A DNA stretch of 9,210 nucleotides from Clostridia bacterium (GTDB taxonomy: Bacteria > Bacillota > Clostridia > Oscillospirales > Acutalibacteraceae), in contig JAFSBS010000177.1 of the NCBI GenBank assembly GCA_017437165.1, positions 1-9,210 of the forward strand, written 5' to 3'. Positions within the stretch are counted from its first letter, which is position 1. Every line of letters starts with the position of its first letter. The notes under the pieces are model-generated. The model did no database searches, was not told the origin of the DNA, and was given only the letters and a program-made list of their open reading frames with translations. A program made the position numbers and the translations under genes. Below, in pieces: positions 1 to 6,828 of the stretch.

Positions 1-30
1 CTACGGGCGACCAAAGGTCTGCCCCTACCG
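1..30. repeat. GC-rich short hairpin, possible fragment of a dispersed intergenic repeat
   Basis: This block is much richer in G+C than the AT-rich DNA that follows. GGGCGACC at 5-12 and GGTCTGCCC at 16-24 can pair around an AAA loop, with one unpaired base. Short GGGCGACC/GGTCGCCCC hairpins between genes are familiar to me from gut Clostridia genomes, so a truncated copy of such a repeat is plausible. It could also be the terminator of a gene to the left, but no clean T run follows. The left window edge cuts it, so its true extent is unknown. Confidence 0.35.
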
Positions 31-48
31 TGTGGATTGTTTTTGTTC

Positions 49-54
49 TATAAT
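49..54 (+). promoter_or_regulatory. Candidate -10 box (TATAAT) for the XRE regulator gene
   Basis: A perfect TATAAT lies at 49-54 in an AT-rich stretch. No good TTGACA-like -35 is seen 16-18 bases upstream, where the sequence is the GC-rich repeat, so the promoter would be weak or depend on an activator. Transcription from here would start near 61 and give a leader of about 105 nt before the chosen start codon at 168. Confidence 0.4.
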
Positions 55-93
55 ACATATATTTTTTCTACCAACAGTTGAATTATATCCTGT

Positions 94-113
94 AATAAGT
101 TATTGCAATGCAA
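94..113. promoter_or_regulatory. Two overlapping small palindromes, candidate operator
   Basis: AATAAGTTATT (94-104, central G) and TTGCAATGCAA (103-113, central A) are both perfect 11-base palindromes and overlap by two bases. They lie between the candidate -10 box and the regulator's start codon, where many XRE-family repressors bind their own operator. That they bind the encoded protein is inference only; short palindromes are easy to find by chance in AT-rich DNA. Confidence 0.3.
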
Positions 114-155
114 GAAGAAAAAATTATAATAAAAACAGATGCATCTAATAATTTC

Positions 156-164
156 AGAGGTGAT
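156..164 (+). promoter_or_regulatory. Ribosome binding site that fixes the start of the XRE regulator
   Basis: AGAGGTGAT is a near-complete match to the Shine-Dalgarno consensus, and GAGG ends 7 bases before the ATG at 168. The earlier in-frame ATG at 108 has no such site upstream and would add a 20-residue stretch unlike the family's N-terminus, so 168 is preferred. Confidence 0.85.
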
Positions 165-167
165 ATT

Positions 168-905
168 ATGAATTTAAGAATAGGTGAAAACCTTAAAAGA
201 CTAAGACGAGAAAAAGATTTGACACAAGAAGAACTTGCAGCACATTTAGGAATATCTTTTCAGGCAATAAGTAAGTGGGAACGAGACGAAAGTTACCCTG
301 ATATTACAATTCTTCCTGCACTTTCTAATTATTTCAAAATAAGTATTGATGAATTAGTCGGTATGGAAGAAATAAAAAGAGCAGAAGAATATGAAAGAAT
401 AAATAAACAATGGCTTGAAAACAGAAATAATAACCTACACAAAGAAAATGTGAAGTTAATGAAAGATGCTTTAAAATTTTTCCCTAATGATGCACTTTTC
501 CTTGTTCAATTATCTTCATCTTTAGAAAGATTAGATGGTACTGAAACAGAAAAGCAACAATATTTAAAAGAGTCTATTGCTGTTCAGGAACAAATTTTAC
601 GTGGTGAAGATAGTGAAGTAAGAAACGCGACACTCTATAATATTTGCTTTGCATACTGGAAAATAGGAGAATACGAAAAAGCAATAAAACAAGCGGAAAA
701 GTTACCGAATTTTTATAAATCAAGAGAAAATGCACTGGTATATTTATTAACCGGTGAAGAAAAAAGAGAAATAGCAAAATCTTCACTTGAACCACTCGCC
801 TGGAGCATCACTCACCAATTAACCGCACTTTATGAAACAGAGAATGACGAAAGTTATCTCGAAAAAGCGGAGGAGATAAGAGAAATGCTTTTAGAAATTA
901 AATAA
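168..905 (+). CDS. XRE-family transcriptional regulator with C-terminal TPR-like region
   Basis: A 245-aa cytoplasmic DNA-binding protein. Residues 5-62 form a Cro/C1-type helix-turn-helix: IGENLKRLRREKDLTQEELA, then a recognition helix around SFQAISKWERDES, then the typical PDITILPALSNYFKISIDEL ending. About 180 helical, charged residues follow. One part (155-180, LYNICFAYWKIGEYEKAIKQA) reads like a tetratricopeptide repeat, so this region probably senses a partner or helps dimerise. This layout is common among Clostridia regulators of unknown target. The start at 168 is chosen for its strong ribosome site; an in-frame ATG at 108 would extend the protein by 20 residues but lacks one. The gene stands alone on the + strand, convergent with fucI, and ends in a strong terminator. 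Its target genes are unknown; autoregulation is possible. The regulator call is firm; the role is not. Confidence 0.9.
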   Translation: MNLRIGENLKRLRREKDLTQEELAAHLGISFQAISKWERDESYPDITILPALSNYFKISIDELVGMEEIKRAEEYERINKQWLENRNNNLHKENVKLMKDALKFFPNDALFLVQLSSSLERLDGTETEKQQYLKESIAVQEQILRGEDSEVRNATLYNICFAYWKIGEYEKAIKQAEKLPNFYKSRENALVYLLTGEEKREIAKSSLEPLAWSITHQLTALYETENDESYLEKAEEIREMLLEIK

Positions 906-909
906 AACT

Positions 910-960
910 AAATCACCCTATCATTTAAAGTATCAACTAAAAATGATAGGGTGATTTTTT
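910..960 (+). terminator. Rho-independent terminator of the XRE regulator gene
   Basis: A perfect 17-bp inverted repeat (910-926 with 941-957, 14-nt loop) is followed by a T run to 960, starting 5 bases after the stop codon. The stem is AT-rich at its ends with a CACCC/GGGTG core. Its upper stem and loop closely match the terminator at 3121-3175 on the other strand. The A-rich left foot might also let it act weakly for - strand transcripts. Confidence 0.92.
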
Positions 961-978
961 AATAACATATAAAATTTT

Positions 979-1155
979 GCGATATATTCGCTAATGCGAA
1001 TGCGATATAAATTCATTACATTCATTTGCGATATATACTCGCTTTCGCTCGTATGCGATATGATATAAATCCCGAAAACACGCCGAAGGCATATCGTTTT
1101 GCAAGGCAAAATATCGCACCATCGGGTATATCGCAAATCCGTAAGGATTTATATC
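979..1155. repeat. Modular GCGATAT / ATATCGC hairpin repeat element
   Basis: The heptamer GCGATAT occurs four times on the + strand (979, 1002, 1028, 1055). Its reverse complement follows as ATATCG(C) at 1091, 1111 and 1128, with a partial ATATC at 1151. The units are separated by 10-20 nt spacers. Several spacers are themselves hairpins: ATTCGC/GCGAAT (986-1001), TTTTGC/GCAAAA (1097-1111), AAATCC/GGATTT (1135-1150) and GCC-GAA-GGC (1082-1090). A longer perfect pair joins 1062-1072 with 1145-1155. The whole is an imperfect giant palindrome centred near 1062-1090. I recall similar GCGATAT-rich intergenic elements from Clostridia, but no name or function can be assigned from this copy. It has no credible coding capacity. 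Confidence 0.75.
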
Positions 1156-1157
1156 AC

Positions 1158-1192
1158 AAATAAAATTTAATACTTTGTATTAAATTTTATTT
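1158..1192 (-). terminator. AT-rich hairpin at the fucI 3' end, probable terminator
   Basis: A perfect 16-bp inverted repeat (1158-1173 with 1177-1192) closes a 3-nt loop. It contains only one G-C pair, next to the loop. It overlaps the last fucI sense codon and the stop codon (TAA at 1187-1189). On the - strand the distal arm ends in TTT, so part of the U tract is inside the stem; this makes it weaker than the other two terminators here. It may instead protect the mRNA 3' end. Confidence 0.55.
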
Positions 1193-2962
1193 ATAAAGCG
1201 GTCCATAAGCTTCGCAAGCTCTGAAGTCTGCGCCTTCAAGCTCTGCTGTGCCAAATGCGTTCCATGCTGCAGGACGGAAGATTTTTTCATCATCAACGTT
1301 GTGCATTGAAACAGGAATACGAAGCATTGAGCAGAGAGTAATAATATCTGCACCAATGTGACCGTAAGAAATAGCACCGTGGTTAGCGCCCCAGTGATTC
1401 ATAACTTCATAAGCAGAAGTGAAAGGACCTTTACCTGTAAGAATTGGTGTGAACCATGTGCAAGGCCATGTGTAGTCAGTTCTCTTCCAGATTTTGTCAG
1501 AAACTTCATCAGGAAGTGCTACTGTGTAACCTTCACAAATCTGAACTGTTGGGCCAAGGCCTTTAACAAGGTTAAGTCTAATCATAGTAGCAGGCATTTC
1601 TGCTCTTGTGAGGAAACGGCTTGAATATCCGCCACCACGGAAGTAACCATTGTCTGCAGGTGCCCATGTTGTTGCTTCAGTCATCTTTTTGATGTCTTCA
1701 TCTGTAACATTGTACCATTCTTTAATAATACCGTTACCATTTTCGTCTTTAACTTCACCGCAAGCGTCAAGACAGCAAGCACCGGAGTTGATAAGGTGAA
1801 TAAAGCCTTTACCCTCTTTTGCTTTACCTTCTAATTCATAGCCGGTAGCTTTCTTTGTTGCTTCCGGACTCCAGTAAGTTCTAACGTCAGCAAACATCTG
1901 TGGACGGTTTGTGAGTAATTTCATAAAGAGCATACTGATACCGTTGAGAACGTCATTTTCAGTAGCGAGAATGTAAGGTTCTCTTGCACCATTCCAGTCA
2001 AATGATGTGTTAAGCATTGCTTCAGCAAAGTCAGCGTTAGGGTAGAAGTCTGTCCATTGTCTCTGACCCTGGAAACCGGCAGCAATAGCATTGTGACCAA
2101 CCATTTCTTCTTCTCTGCCTTCTGGAAGGTTTTTGTTACCGTTCATAAGGTCTTTAATAATGCACATCATCTTAACTGTAAACTGCCAGTCTTTTTCTTT
2201 TTGTTCATCTGATTTTCTTACGAATTCTGGGTTTTTATCAAATGCTTCTTTGCAGTTTTCTTTTACCCATTTGTAAGCTTTCTGATATTCTGCTTCATCG
2301 TAAATATTTTCTTCCATTCGACGAATAATTTCAACTTCGTCAACAGATTCAACGCGTAAGCCAAGGTATTCTTCAAGGAAATCAGGGTCAATAGAAGAAC
2401 CTGCAATACCCATACAGATTGAACCAATCTGAAGATATGATTTACCACGCATTGTAGCAACCGCAACAGCAGCACGACCAAAGCGAAGAAGCTTTTCTTG
2501 TACATCTTCAGGAATATCTGTTGCAGTAGCATCCTGAACATCTTTACCATAGATGCCAAATGCAGGAAGACCTTTCTGAGCGTGAGCAGCGAGAACAGAT
2601 GCTAAATAAACAGCACCCGGTCTTTCAGTACCATTGAAGCCCCAAACACCTTTGATTGTGTTTTTATCCATATCCATAGTTTCTGAACCATAGCACCAGC
2701 AAGGTGTAACTGAAAGAGTAATATCAACACCTGCTTTTTTGAATTCGTCAGCACATTGTGCAGCTTCTGCAACACGACCAATTGTTGTGCTTGAAATAAT
2801 AACTTTTACAGGCTCACCATTTGAGTATTTAAGATTTTCGGTAAGGAGCTTCTGAGCAGCCTTTGCCATATTCATTGTTTGTTCTTCGAGAGATTGTCTA
2901 CCATCAATACAAGGACGGATACCAATTACAGGGTAATCCCCGATAAATCTGTTTTCTGCCAT
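1187..2962 (-). CDS. fucI: L-fucose isomerase
   Basis: Cytoplasmic aldose-ketose isomerase that converts L-fucose to L-fuculose, and usually D-arabinose to D-ribulose, with a Mn2+ ion. It is the first step of the fucose pathway before FucK and FucA. The protein is 591 aa, the same length as the E. coli enzyme, and resembles it throughout: GIRPCIDGR near the start, [26 protein letters not shown] (86-99), [29 protein letters not shown] and the ending YGPLYK. By comparison with E. coli FucI, the metal-binding and catalytic residues are E335 (ATEND), D359 (FADVRTYW) and H528 (GANHG); all are present. A GGAAAGGA ribosome site (2973-2980) lies 10 nt before the ATG. The gene has its own promoter and a likely terminator. 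No fucose kinase, aldolase, transporter or fucosidase is adjacent, so the rest of the pathway must lie elsewhere. Identification is very secure. Confidence 0.97.
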   Translation of the reverse strand: MAENRFIGDYPVIGIRPCIDGRQSLEEQTMNMAKAAQKLLTENLKYSNGEPVKVIISSTTIGRVAEAAQCADEFKKAGVDITLSVTPCWCYGSETMDMDKNTIKGVWGFNGTERPGAVYLASVLAAHAQKGLPAFGIYGKDVQDATATDIPEDVQEKLLRFGRAAVAVATMRGKSYLQIGSICMGIAGSSIDPDFLEEYLGLRVESVDEVEIIRRMEENIYDEAEYQKAYKWVKENCKEAFDKNPEFVRKSDEQKEKDWQFTVKMMCIIKDLMNGNKNLPEGREEEMVGHNAIAAGFQGQRQWTDFYPNADFAEAMLNTSFDWNGAREPYILATENDVLNGISMLFMKLLTNRPQMFADVRTYWSPEATKKATGYELEGKAKEGKGFIHLINSGACCLDACGEVKDENGNGIIKEWYNVTDEDIKKMTEATTWAPADNGYFRGGGYSSRFLTRAEMPATMIRLNLVKGLGPTVQICEGYTVALPDEVSDKIWKRTDYTWPCTWFTPILTGKGPFTSAYEVMNHWGANHGAISYGHIGADIITLCSMLRIPVSMHNVDDEKIFRPAAWNAFGTAELEGADFRACEAYGPLYK

Positions 2963-3013
2963 TTTTATATCATCCTTTCCATTTGCATAGCAAAATTTAA
3001 AAGTTCACCTTAT

Positions 3014-3041
3014 AGTATAGCATATTTTATATTCTTTTCAA
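3014..3041 (-). promoter_or_regulatory. fucI promoter (extended -10)
   Basis: Read on the - strand, TTGAAA (3036-3041) and TATACT (3014-3019) are 16 bases apart. TG plus one base directly precedes the -10, giving the extended form TGCTATACT. Transcription would start near 3007, leaving a leader of about 45 nt. No convincing catabolite-response (cre) palindrome was recognised near it. This promoter and the terminator just upstream (3121-3175) separate fucI from the neighbouring operon. Confidence 0.7.
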
Positions 3042-3120
3042 TCATTTTGAGAGTAAATTTTTGTGATTGTTTTTTGTAGAAATTGCTATTTGTTTTTCAG
3101 GGAATAGGAAACAGAAAGCA

Positions 3121-3175
3121 GGAAAAAACTACATTCTCTCATTTTTAATTAAACTTTAAATGATAGAATGTAGTT
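3121..3175 (-). terminator. Rho-independent terminator of the glycosidase/mnmG operon
   Basis: On the - strand an 18-bp stem with one C-A mismatch (3158-3175 with 3127-3144, 13-nt loop) is followed directly by TTTTTTCC (3121-3128). It lies about 50 bases after the glycoside hydrolase stop codon and before the fucI promoter, so it should end the long operon. The upper stem and the loop edges nearly match the terminator at 910-960. Confidence 0.92.
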
Positions 3176-3201
3176 CTGATTATTGATATTTAATTATAAT
3201 C

Positions 3202-3214
3202 AAGGCGCAGCCTT
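3202..3214. repeat. Small AAGGC-GCA-GCCTT hairpin after the glycoside hydrolase gene
   Basis: A perfect 5-bp inverted repeat with a 3-nt loop sits 9 bases after the glycosidase stop codon. It is GC-rich in an AT-rich gap. It has no T run on either strand, so it is unlikely to be a terminator itself. It may be a fragment of a dispersed repeat or an mRNA 3'-end structure upstream of the true terminator. Confidence 0.35.
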
Positions 3215-3223
3215 CCGAAATTC

Positions 3224-4951
3224 TTAATTCTCAATTTCTATCGCCGCAACTTTAGTGTTAATCTTATAAAGTCTTTCTGCGTCAAATTTTTCTGAACGGT
3301 CGTAGTAATAAATACCGTTTAATTCTTGCTCTACATCCGTTAATTGAGTGTAGCAGAAGCCGAGCATTTTAGGGTTATCAATAAGAGCAGTTGTAAGTCC
3401 TTCATATCTCTCGTAAAATTCTTCAAGAGAACGGGCGGCATTACCATAACCCCACGCTTCTTTTGTATTTTCGGCATTTTCATCACGGAGCTCAACACGG
3501 ATACCGCCGTATTCACTCATAAATACAGGCTCACCTTTCCATTGCTGTTTATCAGGGAAACGGTCGTAAAGGAAGTTTTCTTTAAAGAGCTTATCGTAAT
3601 TCTCTTTAAAGATTTTATAATCCTGTTCATAATCGTGAACATCGAAAATATCTGTTTCGACATGGTAGTTACCACTTGTGTCAATGCAAGGACGGGTTTT
3701 ATCAAGTGCTTTAACTGTACGGTAAACAATTTTTAAAACATCAGAATCCTGGAATGCTCTGTCAATTTCCCATGTTTCGTTATATGGGCACCAACCAATA
3801 ATTGACGGGTGGTTAAAATCTCTTTCAATTTCTTCTTCAATTTCTAAAAGGAAATAGCGGAGAGATTCAAATTTAGTCCATTTAAGTCCCCAGTTGCCAT
3901 GTTCACCCCATACAATGTAGCCCAATTCATCACAGTAATGTAAGAATAAAGGCTCAAAAATTTTCTGGTGAAGTCTTGCACCATTAAAACCAACTTTCAT
4001 TGAAAGTAAAATATCGTTTTTAAGTGCTTCTTTTGTTGGTGCGGTGTAAATTCCATCAGGGTAAAAGCCCTGGTCTAAAATAAGTCTTTGGAATACAGGT
4101 TTACCATTGATTTTGCAAACGCCATCTTCTAATTTTACCACACGAAGACCGAAATAACTTGTAACCTCGTCATCACCAAAATTAAGAGTAAGAGAGTAAA
4201 GTCCACCTTTACCAACTTCCCAGAGGTGCTTTTCAGTTAAATCAAGTGTTACAGTAACAGTCTGACCGAGAGCTTTGCTCTCCACAATGCCAACTTGCTT
4301 GTTATCCCAGAAAGCTGTTGCCTTAAAGTCACCCTTACCCACTAAATCTGCAGTGATTGTAAGAGTAGCATTTTCTATATTCGGATACACTTTAAAGTTT
4401 TTAATATAATCATTTTTTACGAATTCTAAATAAACAGTCTGCCAGATACCTGTAGTTCTTGTGTAGTCACAACCGTGAGAATAAAATTCCTCACTTTGTT
4501 TACCACGAGCCTGCATAAATGAACGTGTATCATCTTCAACATAAAGAGTGAGAGTGTTTTCGCCCTCTTTAAGATATTTTGTAAGTTCAATTCTGAAAGA
4601 GGTGTAACCGCCGAAATGCTCGCCAGCTTCTACTTCGTTTACATATAATTTTGCGTGGAAATCAACTGCACCGAAAACAATGAAAACTCTGTTTTCTAAT
4701 TGTTCTTTTGTGATGTTGATTTTCTTTCTGTACCACACAGCCGGGATAAAATCCTTATAACCAATTCCTGAAAGCTCACTTTCAACGCAGAATGGCACGG
4801 TAATTTTCTTTGTGAATTCTGCATTTTCTTTAAACATTTCACGGTTTACACCGGAATTACCAAAATCAAATTCAAATTCCCATTCGCCATTTAAAATTTC
4901 AAAGTTTTCTCTTTTAAAATTCGGGTTTGGATGTTCATTTCTTGGTATCAT
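3224..4951 (-). CDS. Glycoside hydrolase family 2 protein (beta-glycosidase, substrate unknown)
   Basis: A 575-aa retaining beta-glycosidase of the GH2 (beta-galactosidase/glucuronidase) superfamily. Domains in order: a jelly-roll sugar-binding domain (about 1-180, with LNGEWEFEFD, AVWYRKKI and DYTRTTGIWQTVYLE), an immunoglobulin-like sandwich (about 181-275, ending in YFGLRVV), and a TIM barrel (about 280-570). The acid/base is expected at E392 in PYNETWE and the nucleophile at E480 in FMSEYGG; both are present. There is no signal peptide, so it should act in the cytoplasm on small imported or phosphorolysed glycosides. The barrel segment GFNGARLHQK (321-330) replaces the better-known NxxRxSHYP form, placing it outside the classical LacZ/GusA groups. 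The start ATG lies 1 nt beyond the mnmG stop, with AAGGAG at about 4960-4965 inside mnmG, so translation is probably coupled. Specificity cannot be read from sequence. Confidence 0.9.
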   Translation of the reverse strand: MIPRNEHPNPNFKRENFEILNGEWEFEFDFGNSGVNREMFKENAEFTKKITVPFCVESELSGIGYKDFIPAVWYRKKINITKEQLENRVFIVFGAVDFHAKLYVNEVEAGEHFGGYTSFRIELTKYLKEGENTLTLYVEDDTRSFMQARGKQSEEFYSHGCDYTRTTGIWQTVYLEFVKNDYIKNFKVYPNIENATLTITADLVGKGDFKATAFWDNKQVGIVESKALGQTVTVTLDLTEKHLWEVGKGGLYSLTLNFGDDEVTSYFGLRVVKLEDGVCKINGKPVFQRLILDQGFYPDGIYTAPTKEALKNDILLSMKVGFNGARLHQKIFEPLFLHYCDELGYIVWGEHGNWGLKWTKFESLRYFLLEIEEEIERDFNHPSIIGWCPYNETWEIDRAFQDSDVLKIVYRTVKALDKTRPCIDTSGNYHVETDIFDVHDYEQDYKIFKENYDKLFKENFLYDRFPDKQQWKGEPVFMSEYGGIRVELRDENAENTKEAWGYGNAARSLEEFYERYEGLTTALIDNPKMLGFCYTQLTDVEQELNGIYYYDRSEKFDAERLYKINTKVAAIEIEN

Positions 4952-4952
4952 A

Positions 4953-6821
4953 TCAGTTGCTCCTTAAGTGTATAAGTAATACAGAAATATCTGCAGGTGA
5001 AACACCGCTTATTCTTGATGCCTGTCCCACATTTTCCGGTCTTATTTTTTCTAATTTTTCAATAGCCTCGAGTCTTAAATTAGTAATTGCCTTGTAGTCA
5101 ATATCCTCCGGGATTTTTTTAACTTCAAGTCGTTTTAATTCATCAACCTGTGCTTTTTGCCTTTTAATGTAACCTTCATATTTAAAGTTAATTTCAACTT
5201 GCTCAAAAATTTCTTTGGCAATTTCCGGTCGGGTTTTATCAAATTTTTCGAGTAATTTATAAGTAACCTGTGGTCTTTTTAAAAGTTCAGACATTTTGCA
5301 ACCGGTTTTAAGTGGTGCAGTACCCGCTTCTTCTAAAACCTTGTTAAGTTCCTCGGACGGTGCAATTGAAGCTGAATTCACGCGTTCTGTTTCTTTTTTG
5401 ATTCCGTCAATTTTTTGGAGCAACGCGTTATGTGCTTCTTCGCTTACAAGACCTATTTTGTAACCCATTTCTGTAAGTCTTAAATCGGCATTATCTTCTC
5501 TTAAAATAAGTCTGTACTCACTCCTTGAGGTCATCATTCTGTAAGGGTCAGAGCATCCCTTTGTAACAAGGTCATCTATAAGTGTGCCTATATAAGATGT
5601 GCTTCTGTCTAAAATAAAAGGTTCTTTATTCTGTACTTTTAATGCAGCATTTATACCTGCGATAAGACCTTGTGCCGCCGCTTCTTCATAACCTGAAGAA
5701 CCATTAAACTGACCTGCACCAAAAAGACCATCTAAATCGTTAAATTCAAGCGTAGATTTTAAAGAAAGTGGATTTACACAATCATATTCAATAGCGTAAG
5801 CAGTTCTCATTACCTTTACATTTTCGAGACCTTTAACACTTTTTAAAATCTGCAACTGAACATCTTCAGGAAGAGAAGATGAAAGACCTTGTAAATATAA
5901 TTCCTCTGTATCAAGTCCACAAGGCTCAATAAAAACCTGATGTCGTTCTTTTTCGAAGAATCGCATAATTTTATCTTCAATACTCGGACAATATCTCGGG
6001 CCTGTTCCTTCAATTTTTTTAGAATAAAGTGGTGAACGGTCAATATTATCTAAAATGATTTTCTTTGTATTTTCGTTTGTGTATGTAATGTGACAAACTT
6101 CTTTGTTTTCTAATTTGTCACTTGGTGTAGAGAAAGAAAATGGTGTAATTTCGCTGTCACCGATTTGTTCTTCCAATTCACTGAAATCTACACTATTTCT
6201 GTTTACTCTTGGTGGAGTACCTGTTTTAAATCTTCTTAAATCTACATTTAATTTGCTTAAATCATCAGAAAGTGCATTTGACGGGAACATTCCGTCAGGG
6301 CCACTTTCGTAAGAAACATCACCAACATAAACCTTACCCTTTAAGAAAGTGCCGGTAGCAATTATAACACTCTTTGCTTTGTAAATTGCTTCAAGTTGTG
6401 TACCCAATTCCCAAAGTCCGTCTTCAGTTTTATTAAGTGAAACAATTTCTGCCTGTTTCAAATCAAGATTTTCCTGATTTTCAAGACAATGCTTCATATA
6501 TTTGGTGTATTCGCGTCTGTCAATTTGAGCCCTTAATGAATGAACAGCAGGACCTTTACCAAGATTCAAAATTCTGCTCTGAATTAAAGTAGCATCTGCC
6601 GCTTTACCCATTTCGCCACCCAAAGCATCAATTTCTCTTACTAAATGTCCTTTAGATGTACCACCAATAGATGGGTTACACGCCATATTACCTATCCAGT
6701 CAAGATTTATAGTGAAAACTATTGTATTTGCACCAAGTCTTGCAGATGCAAGTGCCGCTTCAATTCCTGCGTGCCCTGCACCTATAACCGCAACATCATA
6801 TTCTCCTGCAAAGTATTTCAT
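4953..6821 (-). CDS. mnmG: tRNA uridine-5-carboxymethylaminomethyl modification enzyme MnmG (GidA)
   Basis: FAD-dependent cytoplasmic enzyme that, with the GTPase MnmE, installs the (carboxymethyl)aminomethyl group on the wobble uridine U34 of certain tRNAs, using methylene-tetrahydrofolate. The 622-aa length is typical and the gene is intact. Seen here: the FAD-binding GAGHAG (14-19), the motif MACNPSIGGTSKGHLVREID with C48, the GidA signature GPRYCPSIEDKIMRF with C277, the second signature AGQFNGSSGYEEAAAQGLIAG (369-389), the tRNA-binding segment around DPYRMMTSRSEYRL (425-438), and the C-terminal GQASRISGVSPADISVLL that contacts MnmE. CTCC at 6834-6837 gives a GGAG ribosome site 12 nt before the ATG, inside the nitroreductase gene, whose stop is 7 nt away. 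In many Firmicutes mnmG sits with mnmE and rsmG near the origin; neither is beside it here. Confidence 0.98.
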   Translation of the reverse strand: MKYFAGEYDVAVIGAGHAGIEAALASARLGANTIVFTINLDWIGNMACNPSIGGTSKGHLVREIDALGGEMGKAADATLIQSRILNLGKGPAVHSLRAQIDRREYTKYMKHCLENQENLDLKQAEIVSLNKTEDGLWELGTQLEAIYKAKSVIIATGTFLKGKVYVGDVSYESGPDGMFPSNALSDDLSKLNVDLRRFKTGTPPRVNRNSVDFSELEEQIGDSEITPFSFSTPSDKLENKEVCHITYTNENTKKIILDNIDRSPLYSKKIEGTGPRYCPSIEDKIMRFFEKERHQVFIEPCGLDTEELYLQGLSSSLPEDVQLQILKSVKGLENVKVMRTAYAIEYDCVNPLSLKSTLEFNDLDGLFGAGQFNGSSGYEEAAAQGLIAGINAALKVQNKEPFILDRSTSYIGTLIDDLVTKGCSDPYRMMTSRSEYRLILREDNADLRLTEMGYKIGLVSEEAHNALLQKIDGIKKETERVNSASIAPSEELNKVLEEAGTAPLKTGCKMSELLKRPQVTYKLLEKFDKTRPEIAKEIFEQVEINFKYEGYIKRQKAQVDELKRLEVKKIPEDIDYKAITNLRLEAIEKLEKIRPENVGQASRISGVSPADISVLLIHLRSN

Positions 6822-6828
6822 AAATCAA

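Noticed and set aside
933..1136. Open frame of 67 codons on the - strand across the intergenic repeat
   Set aside because: It only exists because the GCGATAT element lacks stops in this frame. The peptide is unlike any protein I know, and the DNA is better explained as hairpin repeats.
979..1155. The GCGATAT array as a CRISPR array
   Set aside because: The repeated unit is only 7 bases, spacers are 10-20 bases and self-pairing, the orientation flips half way, and no cas genes are near.
3042..3120. Riboswitch or cre operator upstream of fucI
   Set aside because: The predicted leader is only about 45 nt, and no cre-like palindrome or known aptamer core was seen in this stretch.
3344..3736. 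130-codon open frame on the + strand inside the glycoside hydrolase gene
   Set aside because: It is antisense to a well-supported GH2 coding region with intact catalytic motifs; no ribosome site or family resemblance was seen.
4266..4280. GAGAG/CTCTC inverted repeat inside the glycoside hydrolase gene
   Set aside because: A 5-bp stem within coding sequence with no T run; expected by chance.
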